Shown: in pieces, positions 25,736-33,783 of the stretch
Layout of the letters: every line of letters begins with the position of its first letter
Numbering within the stretch: the first letter of the stretch is position 1
DNA from: Jannaschia seohaensis
GTDB taxonomy: Bacteria > Pseudomonadota > Alphaproteobacteria > Rhodobacterales > Rhodobacteraceae
Assembly: GCF_900116765.1 (NCBI RefSeq)
Contig: NZ_UETC01000015.1
Coordinates: 47,488-111,487 of the forward strand
DNA length: 64,000 nt
Reading direction: 5' to 3'
Translations under genes and position numbers: made by a program
Notes under the pieces: model-generated
The model's input: only the letters and a program-made list of their open reading frames with translations
Told to the model about the DNA's origin: nothing
The model's database searches: none

Positions 25736-26698
25736 TCAGACCCTGTCCGAGAGCCATTTCCTGAGGTCGCGCAGCAACGCCGCATCCACGCCGGGGCCGC
25801 TGACGATCAGGCGGTCGCCCTCCCGCGCCACGGTGACGGGGGCGGGGGCGCGCGGCGGGGCAGGGGGTTTGGGTGCGGGGGCCAGGGCCCGCATCAGCAG
25901 CGCCTGCTCCGCCTCCGCGTCCTGGGGGTCGGCATCCCGCAACGCGGCCTCGATCCGGGGCAGGGCGGCCGGGTCCGACAGAGCCTTGGCCAGGGCCAGC
26001 CCCCGCTTTTCCGACAGCGCGGTGGGGAAGCGCAGGCGCCCGTCCAGCGCGGCGACCACCGTCACGAAGCTGCCGATCTTGGACCGTTTCGCACGCGAAA
26101 CGCTGCCATAGAGACCTTTCAAGGCACTGGCGCGGTCCGGGAAGGCCCCCGCCTCCACCGCCTTGAGCACCACCCGCGCCCGCTCCCAGAAGGAGAGATC
26201 GGCGCGGATCTCGTTCTCCTCGACCATGGCGGTATAGGCCTCGGCGGCATTGGTGGGCGGCAGAACGCGCGCCGTGACCCGGGCGAAGCGCGCCTCGCCG
26301 GTCTCGTCGAAAAGACGGCGCAGCGCCGTCACCCGGCGCATGCCCGAGATCAGGCCGTAACGCTCCCGCGGGTCGCCTTGCAGGCGCGCGACCTCGATGG
26401 GGGTCTGCTGACCCCGGACCCGCAGCGAGGCGAGGAGCGCCTCCATCTCCTCGTCCTCGGCCAGCAGGCGGTCCCGCTCCAGATGGTCGAGCTCGATCTT
26501 GGCGAGCGGCAACGTCGTCAGCAGCAGACCCTTGGCGCGGGCCTCGGCCAAGTAATCCGACATCTCCCGCATCGCCGCCGCCTCGGCGGCGGAGCCCGCC
26601 ACCTGCGCGATGGGCGCGCCCCCCACCGGGGGCATCATGGATTTAGTCTCGATCCCGGCGGGGATCGGGTCGATGGAAAGGCGTTTGCGCTTGGCCAT
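25736..26698 (-). CDS. parB: ParB-family plasmid partition protein
   Basis: A 320-residue protein. LPLAKIELDHLERDRLL leads into the ParB/Spo0J N-terminal domain, ISGMRRVTALRRLFDE is the conserved GxRR box, and VEENEIRADLSFWERARVV is the ENxxRxdLs motif before the central helix-turn-helix. The C-terminal 70 residues are proline-rich and then helical (dimerisation). It binds centromere sites and loads ParA-driven segregation. It lies 24 bases downstream of parA on the same strand, and one candidate parS lies inside its coding sequence (26086-26101). No repC follows, so this is not a repABC operon. Confidence 0.92.
   Translation of the reverse strand: MAKRKRLSIDPIPAGIETKSMMPPVGGAPIAQVAGSAAEAAAMREMSDYLAEARAKGLLLTTLPLAKIELDHLERDRLLAEDEEMEALLASLRVRGQQTPIEVARLQGDPRERYGLISGMRRVTALRRLFDETGEARFARVTARVLPPTNAAEAYTAMVEENEIRADLSFWERARVVLKAVEAGAFPDRASALKGLYGSVSRAKRSKIGSFVTVVAALDGRLRFPTALSEKRGLALAKALSDPAALPRIEAALRDADPQDAEAEQALLMRALAPAPKPPAPPRAPAPVTVAREGDRLIVSGPGVDAALLRDLRKWLSDRV
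26086..26101. promoter_or_regulatory. Candidate parS palindrome 3, inside parB
   Basis: GTTTCGCACGCGAAAC within the parB coding region, in codons of the central domain. Same seven-base arms as the other three sites. Its location within parB supports partition over a chance occurrence. Confidence 0.65.
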
Positions 26699-26722
26699 GG
26701 TGGTGTCTCCTTCGCCTCCGCC

Positions 26723-28141
26723 TTAGCCCTGAGCGGCCACGGGTTGCGCATCGCGGGCCTCGGCCGCGCGCTCCAGCTCGTCGCGCCGCCAGGAGCCGAT
26801 CAGCAGCCGCTTGAAGGCGGCATAGGTCTCGTCGAAGGTCTCGCGCCCGCGGGCATAGGTCTCGCGGTTGAAGTCGCGGTAATCGGCCTCGTAGATGCCG
26901 TTCACCTGCTCCCCCGCCTGCCCGATCAGCGCGGTGAAATCCTGCCGGTGGGGCGAGAGGGTGGAGCCGAGATAGGACTGCATCAGCGCCGCCATCTCAC
27001 CCTGCTGGCTGCCGTCGTAGCGGGTGAGCACCGCGCGCACCGCGTCCCACTGGAAGGCCAGCCCCTCGCGGCCCAAGGCGCGGGCGGCGAGGTTTTCGCC
27101 CTCCTCGATCGAGGCGAAGGTGGCGTGGAGCATGTCGAAGAAGCGGCCCGTCGAGTCGAATTCCAGAAAGGACGCCCCCATCGGCACCAGCAGGATGTCG
27201 GCCGCCGACAGCCCGTTGATCGTCAGATAGCCGAGCGCGGGCGGCGTATCGAGCAGCACCACGTCATAGGCATCGAGCAGCCCCGCCTGATCCAGCGCGT
27301 CGGGCAGCGCGTCCCAGAGCTTCCAGCCCCGCGACTGCATCCGCCAGACAGGGATCTGGAACTCCGCCCAATAGAGGTTCAGCTGCGCCCCGATCAGGTC
27401 GATATTCGGCCAGTGGGTCTTCTGCACGAGGCTCGCGGGGTCGATCTGCATCGCCGCGTCCACCGTGTCGTCGAGCGGCACCGGCGCCTCGCCCCGGTCG
27501 ATCCGGCCGCGATTGGCCTGCTGCAAGTGACGGCCGTAATGGCTGGCCAGCATCGGGAACACGGTGCCCCATTCGTCCTCGACCCGGCCGCCGAAGATCG
27601 AGGTCATCGAGCCTTGGGAATCCAGGTCGATCACCAGCACCCGGTAGCCGTCGAGCGCCGCCGACATGGCGAGATGCGCCGCCGTCGAGGTTTTGCCCAC
27701 GCCGCCCTTGAAGTTCGCCACCGCCACCACCTTGGCGGGCAGGCCCTGGGGCCGGTAGGGCAGATACGCCTTGGCCTTGGACCCCTGCGCCCCGAAGAAG
27801 GCGCGCAGCCGGTGGACCTCGTCGAGGGTGAACCACTTGGCGCCGCCCTCCGTCTCGGAGCGGCCCTGCGGCAGGTCCGGGTTGGCGCGCAGCACCCGGC
27901 GGAAATGGGCCTGGGCCACCGGGATCAGGTAGCGCGTGATCTCCCAGGTGGAGAAGAGGCGCAGCGTCTTGCGCCCCGCCTCGCCCAGGCCGCGCCCGGC
28001 CAGATCGGCGCGGCCCCGCCCGCAGGCGGCGGCGATTTCCGCGAAACCCGCCGTCTCGGTGGGCGCGCCCAGTTCGGCCAGGGCCGCATCGACGTCGATA
28101 TCGTGATAGGCGGGCAGGGGGCCCGCCGCCGCTTTCGCCAT
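26723..28141 (-). CDS. parA: ParA-family plasmid partition ATPase
   Basis: A 472-residue protein from the ATG at 28141. About 130 N-terminal residues form a helical DNA-binding region (WFTLDEVHRLRAFFG). The deviant Walker A motif is ANFKGGVGKTSTAAHLA (KGGVGKTS at 145-152), followed by VIDLDSQGSM (170-179) and VVLLDTPPALGYL (Walker B). The N-terminal extension is that of large, autoregulating type Ia ParA proteins, so binding to its own promoter region (28142-28538) is likely. It partners ParB in active segregation. It is divergent from rep, the layout expected for a RepA-type replicon. Confidence 0.93.
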   Translation of the reverse strand: MAKAAAGPLPAYHDIDVDAALAELGAPTETAGFAEIAAACGRGRADLAGRGLGEAGRKTLRLFSTWEITRYLIPVAQAHFRRVLRANPDLPQGRSETEGGAKWFTLDEVHRLRAFFGAQGSKAKAYLPYRPQGLPAKVVAVANFKGGVGKTSTAAHLAMSAALDGYRVLVIDLDSQGSMTSIFGGRVEDEWGTVFPMLASHYGRHLQQANRGRIDRGEAPVPLDDTVDAAMQIDPASLVQKTHWPNIDLIGAQLNLYWAEFQIPVWRMQSRGWKLWDALPDALDQAGLLDAYDVVLLDTPPALGYLTINGLSAADILLVPMGASFLEFDSTGRFFDMLHATFASIEEGENLAARALGREGLAFQWDAVRAVLTRYDGSQQGEMAALMQSYLGSTLSPHRQDFTALIGQAGEQVNGIYEADYRDFNRETYARGRETFDETYAAFKRLLIGSWRRDELERAAEARDAQPVAAQG

Positions 28142-28372
28142 GTCTCTGCCTCGCTCGTCCCGGCCTCTTCGCGGCCGATGTATCACTTTTCACTCAACGT
28201 ACCCGAAAAGGCGGCACATGCCAGCTTTTTCGTCACCTTCTCTGCCGGCCGCTTTGCGGCCCCTATTGTTATTTGGTGTTAGAGATGTGTTACGCGCCCC
28301 GACCCGCGTCCGGATCCCGGCTTCCGCCTCTGATTTCACAGCACATTCCGCCGGCCTCGAAAAGGGGAGGCG

Positions 28373-28497
28373 ATTCCGAAGCCACGATACCGCGATTCCG
28401 AAACCACGCCTCTCCGACTCCGAAGCCACGTTGCCCGGACGGAAATCCGTTGACGCAGCCTGTGGATATCTTCAGCCTGGGCGTCATCGAAACCACG
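28373..28497 (+). repeat. Iterons upstream of rep, 22-base phased
   Basis: ATTCCGAAGCCACG (28373-28386), ATTCCGAAACCACG (28395-28408) and ACTCCGAAGCCACG (28417-28430) start exactly 22 bases apart. A fourth, weaker copy TCATCGAAACCACG (28484-28497) starts 67 bases later, about three further periods. Two-turn phasing puts Rep on one face of the helix. Confidence 0.78.
28461..28469 (+). promoter_or_regulatory. DnaA-box-like site
   Basis: TGTGGATAT differs at one base from the reverse complement (TGTGGATAA) of the consensus DnaA box TTATCCACA. It sits between iterons 3 and 4 and inside the TGACGC/GCGTCA inverted repeat. Confidence 0.5.
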
Positions 28498-28538
28498 AAG
28501 CCGGATCAACCGGCGTGGGCAGCGAGCAGGACAGGCAC

Positions 28539-29528
28539 ATGACCGATCTCCCCGTGACGGGGCCGCCGGGAGGATTCTTCCTCTGCGACGTGCTGGACGC
28601 CATCCCCAAAGGGGACATGGCGACGATGGAGCACCCGGTCTTCTCGCTCTCGACCCGGCCGGATCTGCGGATCCTCCGCTACGAACACGCCGGCGCGCGG
28701 GTCACGGTGACGCCTTCGGTCAAGGGCCTGGCCACGATCCACGACAAGGACATCCTGATCTATTGCGTGAGCCAGCTGATGGCCGCGCTCAATGCCGGGC
28801 GCGCCGTCGCCCGCACCCTGCATCTGCGCGCCGCCGACCTGCTGGCCGCCACCGGGCGCGAGAGTTCGGGCGACGGCTACCGCCGCCTGCGCGAGGCGTT
28901 CGAGCGGCTGGCCGGCACCCGCATCACCACCGATATTGTGACCGGCGATGTGGAGACCACCACCGGCTTCGGCCTGATCGAAAGCTGGGAGATCGTGCGC
29001 AAGACCCGGGGCGGGCGGATGGTGTCGGTGGCGGTGACGCTCAGCGACTGGCTCTATCGCGCGGTCTGCGCCAAGTCGGTGCTGACGCTGAGCCGCGACT
29101 ATTTCGGCTTGCGCAAGCCGCTGGAGCGCCGCCTCTACGAGATCGCGCGCAAGCATTGCGGCCGTCAGCCCGCCTGGCGCTGCTCGGTCGAGGTGCTGCA
29201 CCTGAAATCCGGCTCCGCCTCGCCGCGCCGGGTCTTCCGCAAGATGCTGCGCGACATGGCCGCCGCCGATGCGCTGCCCGACTACCATCTGGAGATGGAG
29301 GAGGGCGACGTGCTCCGCGTCCGCCCCCGCGCCCATCTGGTGGCGCCCCCCGCCACCCCGCCCACCATCTCGGAGGCGGCGCGCGACGAAGCCCGCGCTC
29401 TGCGCCCCGGCATGGATGTCCACGCGCTGGAGGCCGAATGGCGCGGCGTCTGGGATCGCACCGGCCGCAAGAAGCTGCGCGCCCCCGACCGCGCCTTCCT
29501 GGGCTGGCTGAAGAAGGGCGGCGCCTGA
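28539..29528 (+). CDS. repA: RPA-family plasmid replication initiator (RepA type)
   Basis: A 329-residue protein starting at the ATG at 28539 after GAGCAGGACAGGCAC. MATMEHPVFSLSTRPD (27-42) followed by VKGLATIHDKDILIYCVSQ (61-79) are signatures of the replication initiator protein A family. WLYRAVCAKSVLTLSRDYF and RRLYEIARKHCG continue the winged-helix fold. Residues from about 265 are a less conserved tail with a long acidic helix. The longer open frame upstream runs through the iterons and is rejected. Together with parAB this makes a RepA-type replicon, distinct from repABC, RepB and DnaA-like types. It would bind the iterons at 28373-28497. Confidence 0.92.
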   Translation: MTDLPVTGPPGGFFLCDVLDAIPKGDMATMEHPVFSLSTRPDLRILRYEHAGARVTVTPSVKGLATIHDKDILIYCVSQLMAALNAGRAVARTLHLRAADLLAATGRESSGDGYRRLREAFERLAGTRITTDIVTGDVETTTGFGLIESWEIVRKTRGGRMVSVAVTLSDWLYRAVCAKSVLTLSRDYFGLRKPLERRLYEIARKHCGRQPAWRCSVEVLHLKSGSASPRRVFRKMLRDMAAADALPDYHLEMEEGDVLRVRPRAHLVAPPATPPTISEAARDEARALRPGMDVHALEAEWRGVWDRTGRKKLRAPDRAFLGWLKKGGA

Positions 29529-29540
29529 GCCCCGGACGGG

Positions 29541-29705
29541 ATCGCCCGGCCGCGCCCTGCGCCTCCGGCGGGGATATTTGGGCAGGGAAGAAAGGCGGGG
29601 AAGAAAGGGCGGCCCGTCTTCTTCCCTGTAGAAATATCCCGGGGGGAGTCGCCCCCCGGGCGACGGGGGGCAGAGCCCCCTTGGCGCGACGCCGGCAGGC
29701 GGCGC
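29541..29705 (+). repeat. Long direct repeat, right copy (flanks the rep-par segment)
   Basis: Nearly identical to 23148-23301, same orientation, with a small internal duplication (GAAGAAAGGCGGG) near 29589-29602. It begins 13 bases after the rep stop. With the left copy it brackets 6.4 kb containing rep, parA, parB and the RTX metalloprotease. Confidence 0.8.
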
Positions 29706-29879
29706 AACATTCATGAGACAGTGCCAGATCCATGAGACAGCGCCCGGTCGATCCGTCCGGCCATGAGTATTTTTGGCCAGAAGAAGGGGGCGCGCGGCGT
29801 GCCCCGGGGGAGCTTAACGATCCGTTAACTGCTCCGGCGGAGGCTCCCCCGTCGATCCCAGCTCCGGAGCCCGCGCCCC
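29706..29879. other. Gene-free stretch after rep with one more repeat unit
   Basis: It contains two CATGAGACAG-type words (ATTCATGAGACAGTGCCAG, CCATGAGACAGCGCC; about 29710-29745) and GAGTATTTTTGGCCAGAAG (from 29765), the second variant of the intergenic repeat. No gene is seen. GTTAACTGCTCC near 29825 lies shortly before the DUF2793 gene and may be part of its promoter. Confidence 0.5.
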
Positions 29880-30902
29880 ATGTCCCAGACCACGCCCCTG
29901 CTCGACCTGCCCCTGATCCAGGAGGCTCAGGCCCAGAAACACGTCACCCATAACGAGGCGGTGGCAGCGCTGGACGCGCTCGTGCTGCCGGTGGCGCTGG
30001 ATGCCGACCGGACCGCGCCGCCCGCCGCGCCGGCCGAGGGCGACCGGCATCTGGTGGCCGCCCCAGCCACCGGCGTCTGGGCCGGGCGCGACGGCACGCT
30101 CGCCGCCTTCTCGAATGGTGGCTGGGTGTTCCATCTGCCCCGGGCGGGCTGGCGGGTGCAGGTGCTGGCCGAGGCGGCGGAGCGCATCTTCGACGGCGCC
30201 GTCTGGGCGCGGCCCGCCATGCTGGGGCTGAACGCGACGGCGGATGCCACCAACCGGTTGACGGTCGCGGCCCCCGCCACGCTGCTCAGCCACGAGGGCG
30301 CGGGCCACCAGATCAAGGTCAACAAGGCCGCCCCCTCCGACACGGCGAGCCTGCTGTTCCAGACCGGCTTCTCGGGCCGGGCCGAGATGGGGCTGGCGGG
30401 CTCGGACGATTTCGCCGTCAAGGTCAGCGCCGATGGCGCGACCTTCCATGACGGGCTCGCGATCGCGGCCGCCACGGGCGCGGTGCGTCTGCCGGGCGGC
30501 TATGCGGGCACGGGCTCGGCGGCGGGGCCGCTCGGCGGTCAGATCGTGACGGTGACGGGGGCGCATCAGTCGGGGCTGACGGTGGGCAATCTGCTGTCGA
30601 TCGGCAATGGCTCGCTCTCGGTGGTGGGGCCGGCGATGCCCTTCGCGGGGAGGGTGCTGGGGGCTTCGGTCTCGGTCGCGGGGGGCGCGGGCACGACCGA
30701 GTTGCAGGTGGCGCTGGACGGGGTGGCGCAGCCGGGCTTCGCGCTGAGTGTCGCCTATCCCGGCTCGGGCGTGGCGACGGCCACCGCCGACTTCTCGGGC
30801 GCGCCGCTCCCGGTGGGGCAGGGGGTGGCGGTCAACCTGATCTGCACCCAAGGGGGGACAGCCGATCACGTCACCGGCGCGGTCTTCGTGCAGATCGACT
30901 GA
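29880..30902 (+). CDS. DUF2793-family protein (phage/GTA tail-associated type)
   Basis: A 340-residue protein. LDLPLIQEAQAQKHVTHNEA (8-27) is the characteristic start of DUF2793, and WAGRDGTLAAFSNGGW fits the following beta-rich segment. Such proteins are common in Rhodobacterales prophages and gene-transfer-agent-like clusters and are thought to be tail or fibre components. Here it stands alone between rep and the rhamnose operon, with no other phage gene near it. The C-terminal 140 residues are a glycine- and valine-rich beta structure that could bind glycan. A surface or receptor-binding use related to the polysaccharide is possible but speculative. Confidence 0.75.
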   Translation: MSQTTPLLDLPLIQEAQAQKHVTHNEAVAALDALVLPVALDADRTAPPAAPAEGDRHLVAAPATGVWAGRDGTLAAFSNGGWVFHLPRAGWRVQVLAEAAERIFDGAVWARPAMLGLNATADATNRLTVAAPATLLSHEGAGHQIKVNKAAPSDTASLLFQTGFSGRAEMGLAGSDDFAVKVSADGATFHDGLAIAAATGAVRLPGGYAGTGSAAGPLGGQIVTVTGAHQSGLTVGNLLSIGNGSLSVVGPAMPFAGRVLGASVSVAGGAGTTELQVALDGVAQPGFALSVAYPGSGVATATADFSGAPLPVGQGVAVNLICTQGGTADHVTGAVFVQID

Positions 30903-30984
30903 CGCGCGCCCTGCGCGAGAGGGCCTGACATCCGGGCGCGTCCGCGCTAGGCCCCGGGGCATCACGATTGTCCAGGGAGTCGAT

Positions 30985-31563
30985 ATGAAGGTCACCGCCA
31001 CCGCCCTGCCGGGCGTCCTGCTGATCGAGCCCGCGCGCCATGGCGACGCGCGCGGCTTCTTCTCGGAGAGCTGGTCGCGGCCGAAGCTGGCCCAGCATGG
31101 TATCGAGATCGACTTCGTCCAGGACAATCATTCGCTATCGCGGAGCGTCGGCACCCTGCGCGGCCTGCATTTCCAGGCACCGCCCCATGCCCAGGCCAAG
31201 CTGGTGCGCTGCGGGCGCGGGCGGCTCTACGATGTGGCCGTCGACATGCGCCGCGGCTCGCCGACCTATGGGCAATGGGTGGGCGAGGAGCTCTCCTTCG
31301 AGAACGGTAAGCAATTGCTGGTCCCCGTGGGGTTCCTCCATGGCTTCGTCACCCGGGAGCCGGATACCGAGATCGTCTACAAGTGCTCGGACGTCTATTC
31401 CCCTGCCTGCGACGGCGCGGTGCGGTGGGATAGCTGCGGGATCGATTGGGGGGTCGAGGGCGACCCGGTGCTCTCGGAGAAGGACGCGGCGGCGCAGGCA
31501 TTCTCCGATTTCGAGACGCCCTTCACCTATGAGGGACCGTTCCCGTGGGAGGCGCGCGCATGA
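30985..31563 (+). CDS. rmlC: dTDP-4-dehydrorhamnose 3,5-epimerase
   Basis: A 192-residue cupin enzyme. [19 protein letters not shown] (59-77) contains the catalytic histidine (His62); [15 protein letters not shown] and [20 protein letters not shown] complete the active site. It epimerises C3 and C5 of dTDP-4-keto-6-deoxyglucose, the third step to dTDP-L-rhamnose. The start follows CAGGGAGTCGAT. The stop overlaps rmlB by four bases (ATGA). It opens the rmlC-rmlB-acyltransferase-rmlD-rmlA run. Confidence 0.95.
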   Translation: MKVTATALPGVLLIEPARHGDARGFFSESWSRPKLAQHGIEIDFVQDNHSLSRSVGTLRGLHFQAPPHAQAKLVRCGRGRLYDVAVDMRRGSPTYGQWVGEELSFENGKQLLVPVGFLHGFVTREPDTEIVYKCSDVYSPACDGAVRWDSCGIDWGVEGDPVLSEKDAAAQAFSDFETPFTYEGPFPWEARA

Positions 31564-32624
31564 AGATCCTGATTACCGGCGGCGCGGGCTTCATCGGCTC
31601 GGCGGTGGTGCGCGCGGCGGTGGCCCGCGGCCATGCCGTCGTCAACCTGGACGCGCTGACCTATGCGGCCTGCCTCGACAACGTGGCCTCGGTGGCGGAC
31701 AGCCCCCTCTATGCCTTCGAGCATGCCGATATCCGCGACCGCGCCGCGCTGGACCGCATCTTCGCCGCCCATGCCCCGGACGCGGTCATGCATCTCGCCG
31801 CCGAGTCCCATGTCGACCGGAGCATCGACGGGCCGGGCGATTTCGTCGAGACCAACATCACCGGCACCTACAACATGCTGGAGGCGGCCCGGAGCTACTG
31901 GGTGGGGCAGGGCAAGCCCGAGAGCTTCCGCTTCCACCACATCTCCACCGACGAGGTGTTCGGCTCGCTGCCGCCCGACCCGGAGGTCAAGTTCACCGAG
32001 GACACGCCCTACGACCCGCGCTCGCCCTATAGCGCGTCCAAGGCGGCCTCCGACCATCTGGTGCGGGCCTGGCACGAGACCTATGGGCTACCGGTGGTGC
32101 TGACCAACTGCTCCAACAATTACGGGCCCTTCCACTTCCCCGAAAAGCTGATCCCGGTCATCATCCTGAACGCGCTCGCCGGCAAGCCGCTGCCGATCTA
32201 TGGCGACGGCTCGAACGTGCGCGACTGGCTCTATGTCGAGGACCATGCCGAGGCGCTGCTGATCGCCTTGGAGCGGGGCCAGATCGGGCGCAGCTACAAT
32301 ATCGGCGGCGACAACGAACGCACCAACCTGGAGCTGGTCCGCGCGCTCTGCGCGATCCTGGACGAGAAGCGGCCGAAACCCGAGGGCAGCTACGCCGACC
32401 AGATCACCTTCGTCGCCGACCGCCCCGGCCATGACGCCCGCTACGCCATCGACGCGACCCGCATCCGCGAGGAGCTGGGCTGGACGCCCTCGGTCACGGT
32501 CGAGGAGGGGCTGGAACGCACCGTCGACTGGTATCTCGCCAACGAGGACTGGTGGCGCGCGCTGCAGGGGCGCAAGGGCGTGGGCGAGCGGCTGGGCCGC
32601 GGGAAGGCCGGATCGCCCGTATGA
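31560..32624 (+). CDS. rmlB: dTDP-glucose 4,6-dehydratase
   Basis: A 354-residue short-chain dehydrogenase-fold enzyme. [17 protein letters not shown] is the NAD-binding glycine motif, [15 protein letters not shown] is the family marker, [10 protein letters not shown] precedes the active site, and [15 protein letters not shown] has the catalytic Tyr-x-x-x-Lys. [13 protein letters not shown] and [11 protein letters not shown] are further conserved blocks. It makes dTDP-4-keto-6-deoxy-D-glucose, the second step of dTDP-rhamnose synthesis. It overlaps rmlC and the acyltransferase gene by four bases each, so expression is tightly coupled. Confidence 0.96.
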   Translation: MKILITGGAGFIGSAVVRAAVARGHAVVNLDALTYAACLDNVASVADSPLYAFEHADIRDRAALDRIFAAHAPDAVMHLAAESHVDRSIDGPGDFVETNITGTYNMLEAARSYWVGQGKPESFRFHHISTDEVFGSLPPDPEVKFTEDTPYDPRSPYSASKAASDHLVRAWHETYGLPVVLTNCSNNYGPFHFPEKLIPVIILNALAGKPLPIYGDGSNVRDWLYVEDHAEALLIALERGQIGRSYNIGGDNERTNLELVRALCAILDEKRPKPEGSYADQITFVADRPGHDARYAIDATRIREELGWTPSVTVEEGLERTVDWYLANEDWWRALQGRKGVGERLGRGKAGSPV

Positions 32625-33766
32625 GGGACGCCGCCGCGACCTCTCCTCCTCCCGCCGCCAGCCTCGCCGACCAGTTCGAGCGCCATGACGGCAAGACCAG
32701 CGGGTTCGACTACCTGCGCATCGTCCTGGCCGTCGCGGTGCTCGTCTGGCACTCCTACGGGCTGACCTACGGGCGCGAGGCGATCGACGCGGCCATGGCC
32801 GGGCTGGCGGTCAGCATCCCGGTCGCGCTCATCCTGCCGATGTTCTTCGCGCTCTCGGGCTTCCTGGTCACGAGCTCGCTCTACCGGGCGAACTCGATCA
32901 AGGTCTATCTCGTCTTCCGCGGGCTGCGCCTGTTCCCGGCGCTGACGGTGGAGGTGCTGCTGGCGGTCTTCCTGCTGGGGCCGATCTTCACCTCCCTGGC
33001 CCTGGGGGAGTATTTCAGCCACCGGGACTTCTTTCTCTACTTCCTCAACATCGTCGGGCTGATCCGCTACGAGCTGCCCGGCCTCTTCGAGGACAACGTC
33101 TATCCCCGGGTCGTCAACGGCTCGCTCTGGACGGTCCCCTACGAGCTGGAATGCTACATCTACCTCGTGGTGCTGTCGCTCATGGGGGTGTTCCGTAGCC
33201 GCTATGCCGTGCTGGCGGCCTTCGTCGCGGTCACCCTGCTGGTGGTGCTGATGGGGTTCACCTCGGGCAGGGGGGTGGTGATCGCGCTCAAGGACCTGCT
33301 GATCGGCAGCCCCGAGGTCGAGCCCAACCTGCAGCAGGCCACCGGCGCGCGCGTCGAGATCCCGCGGATCCTCGTGCTGTGCTTCCTGGCGGGGGCGCTG
33401 CTCTATGCCTGGCGCGACAGGGTGCCGTTCCATCCGGGGCTGGCGGCGGCCGCCCTGGTCGCCTCGGCGGCCCTGCTCGCCTCGCCGCAGCTCTATTTCT
33501 ACGCGCCGCTCCCGGTGGCCTACCTGACGGTCTGGCTGGGGCTCAACGACCTGCCCCGGGCGACGCTGCTGCGGAAGGGGGACTATTCCTACGGGATCTA
33601 TCTCTATGCCTTCCCGCTGCAGCAGGTCGTCTCCGCGAGCGGCTGGGCGGAAGGCGCCTTTCTGCTCCATGCGGCGCTGTCGCTGGCGATGGTGTCGATC
33701 TTCGCGGCCTTCAGCTGGCATGTGGTGGAGAAGCCCTGCCTCAGGCTCAAGACGCATTTCCTATGA
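32621..33766 (+). CDS. Membrane acyltransferase (acyltransferase 3 / OafA-like), within the rhamnose operon
   Basis: A 381-residue membrane protein with about ten hydrophobic helices. [19 protein letters not shown] (29-47) carries the family arginine and histidine; [34 protein letters not shown] and [14 protein letters not shown] are typical acyltransferase-3 blocks. Such proteins O-acetylate sugars of O-antigens and exopolysaccharides using cytoplasmic acetyl-CoA. It overlaps rmlB by four bases and lies between rmlB and rmlD, so its substrate may well be the rhamnose-containing repeat unit. It has no C-terminal SGNH domain. Confidence 0.86.
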   Translation: MRDAAATSPPPAASLADQFERHDGKTSGFDYLRIVLAVAVLVWHSYGLTYGREAIDAAMAGLAVSIPVALILPMFFALSGFLVTSSLYRANSIKVYLVFRGLRLFPALTVEVLLAVFLLGPIFTSLALGEYFSHRDFFLYFLNIVGLIRYELPGLFEDNVYPRVVNGSLWTVPYELECYIYLVVLSLMGVFRSRYAVLAAFVAVTLLVVLMGFTSGRGVVIALKDLLIGSPEVEPNLQQATGARVEIPRILVLCFLAGALLYAWRDRVPFHPGLAAAALVASAALLASPQLYFYAPLPVAYLTVWLGLNDLPRATLLRKGDYSYGIYLYAFPLQQVVSASGWAEGAFLLHAALSLAMVSIFAAFSWHVVEKPCLRLKTHFL

Positions 33767-33783
33767 TCGGGAAGGATTCGGAC

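Larger units (their letters stand above)
28142..28538. other. Probable plasmid origin and divergent parA/rep control region
   Basis: A 397-base gene-free region between divergent parA and rep. From the parA side it holds a GGCCGC-TTT-GCGGCC hairpin (28247-28261), a low-GC stretch (about 28262-28295, TATTGTTATTTGG), the iterons (28373-28430 plus one at 28484), a TGTGGATAT DnaA-box-like site (28461-28469) and a TGACGC...GCGTCA inverted repeat (28451-28486) around it. AT-rich DNA, a DnaA box and phased iterons next to a rep gene are the usual parts of an iteron-type origin. Confidence 0.75.

Noticed and set aside
23363..28282. A 1639-codon open frame on the plus strand
   Set aside because: It is antisense to the RTX metalloprotease, parB and parA genes. 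Very high GC keeps the opposite strand free of stops. Its translation is rich in Arg, Ala, Gly and His without domains.
25736..29528. A repABC operon
   Set aside because: parA and parB are transcribed away from rep, no repC is present, and the initiator fits the RPA family. This is a RepA-type, not a repABC, replicon.
23148..29705. Composite transposon bounded by the long direct repeats
   Set aside because: The repeats have no transposase gene or clear terminal inverted repeats with target duplications. They look like noncoding intergenic elements.
455..29790. CRISPR array formed by the recurring units
   Set aside because: Copies are kilobases apart and not regularly spaced with short spacers. 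No cas genes are seen.
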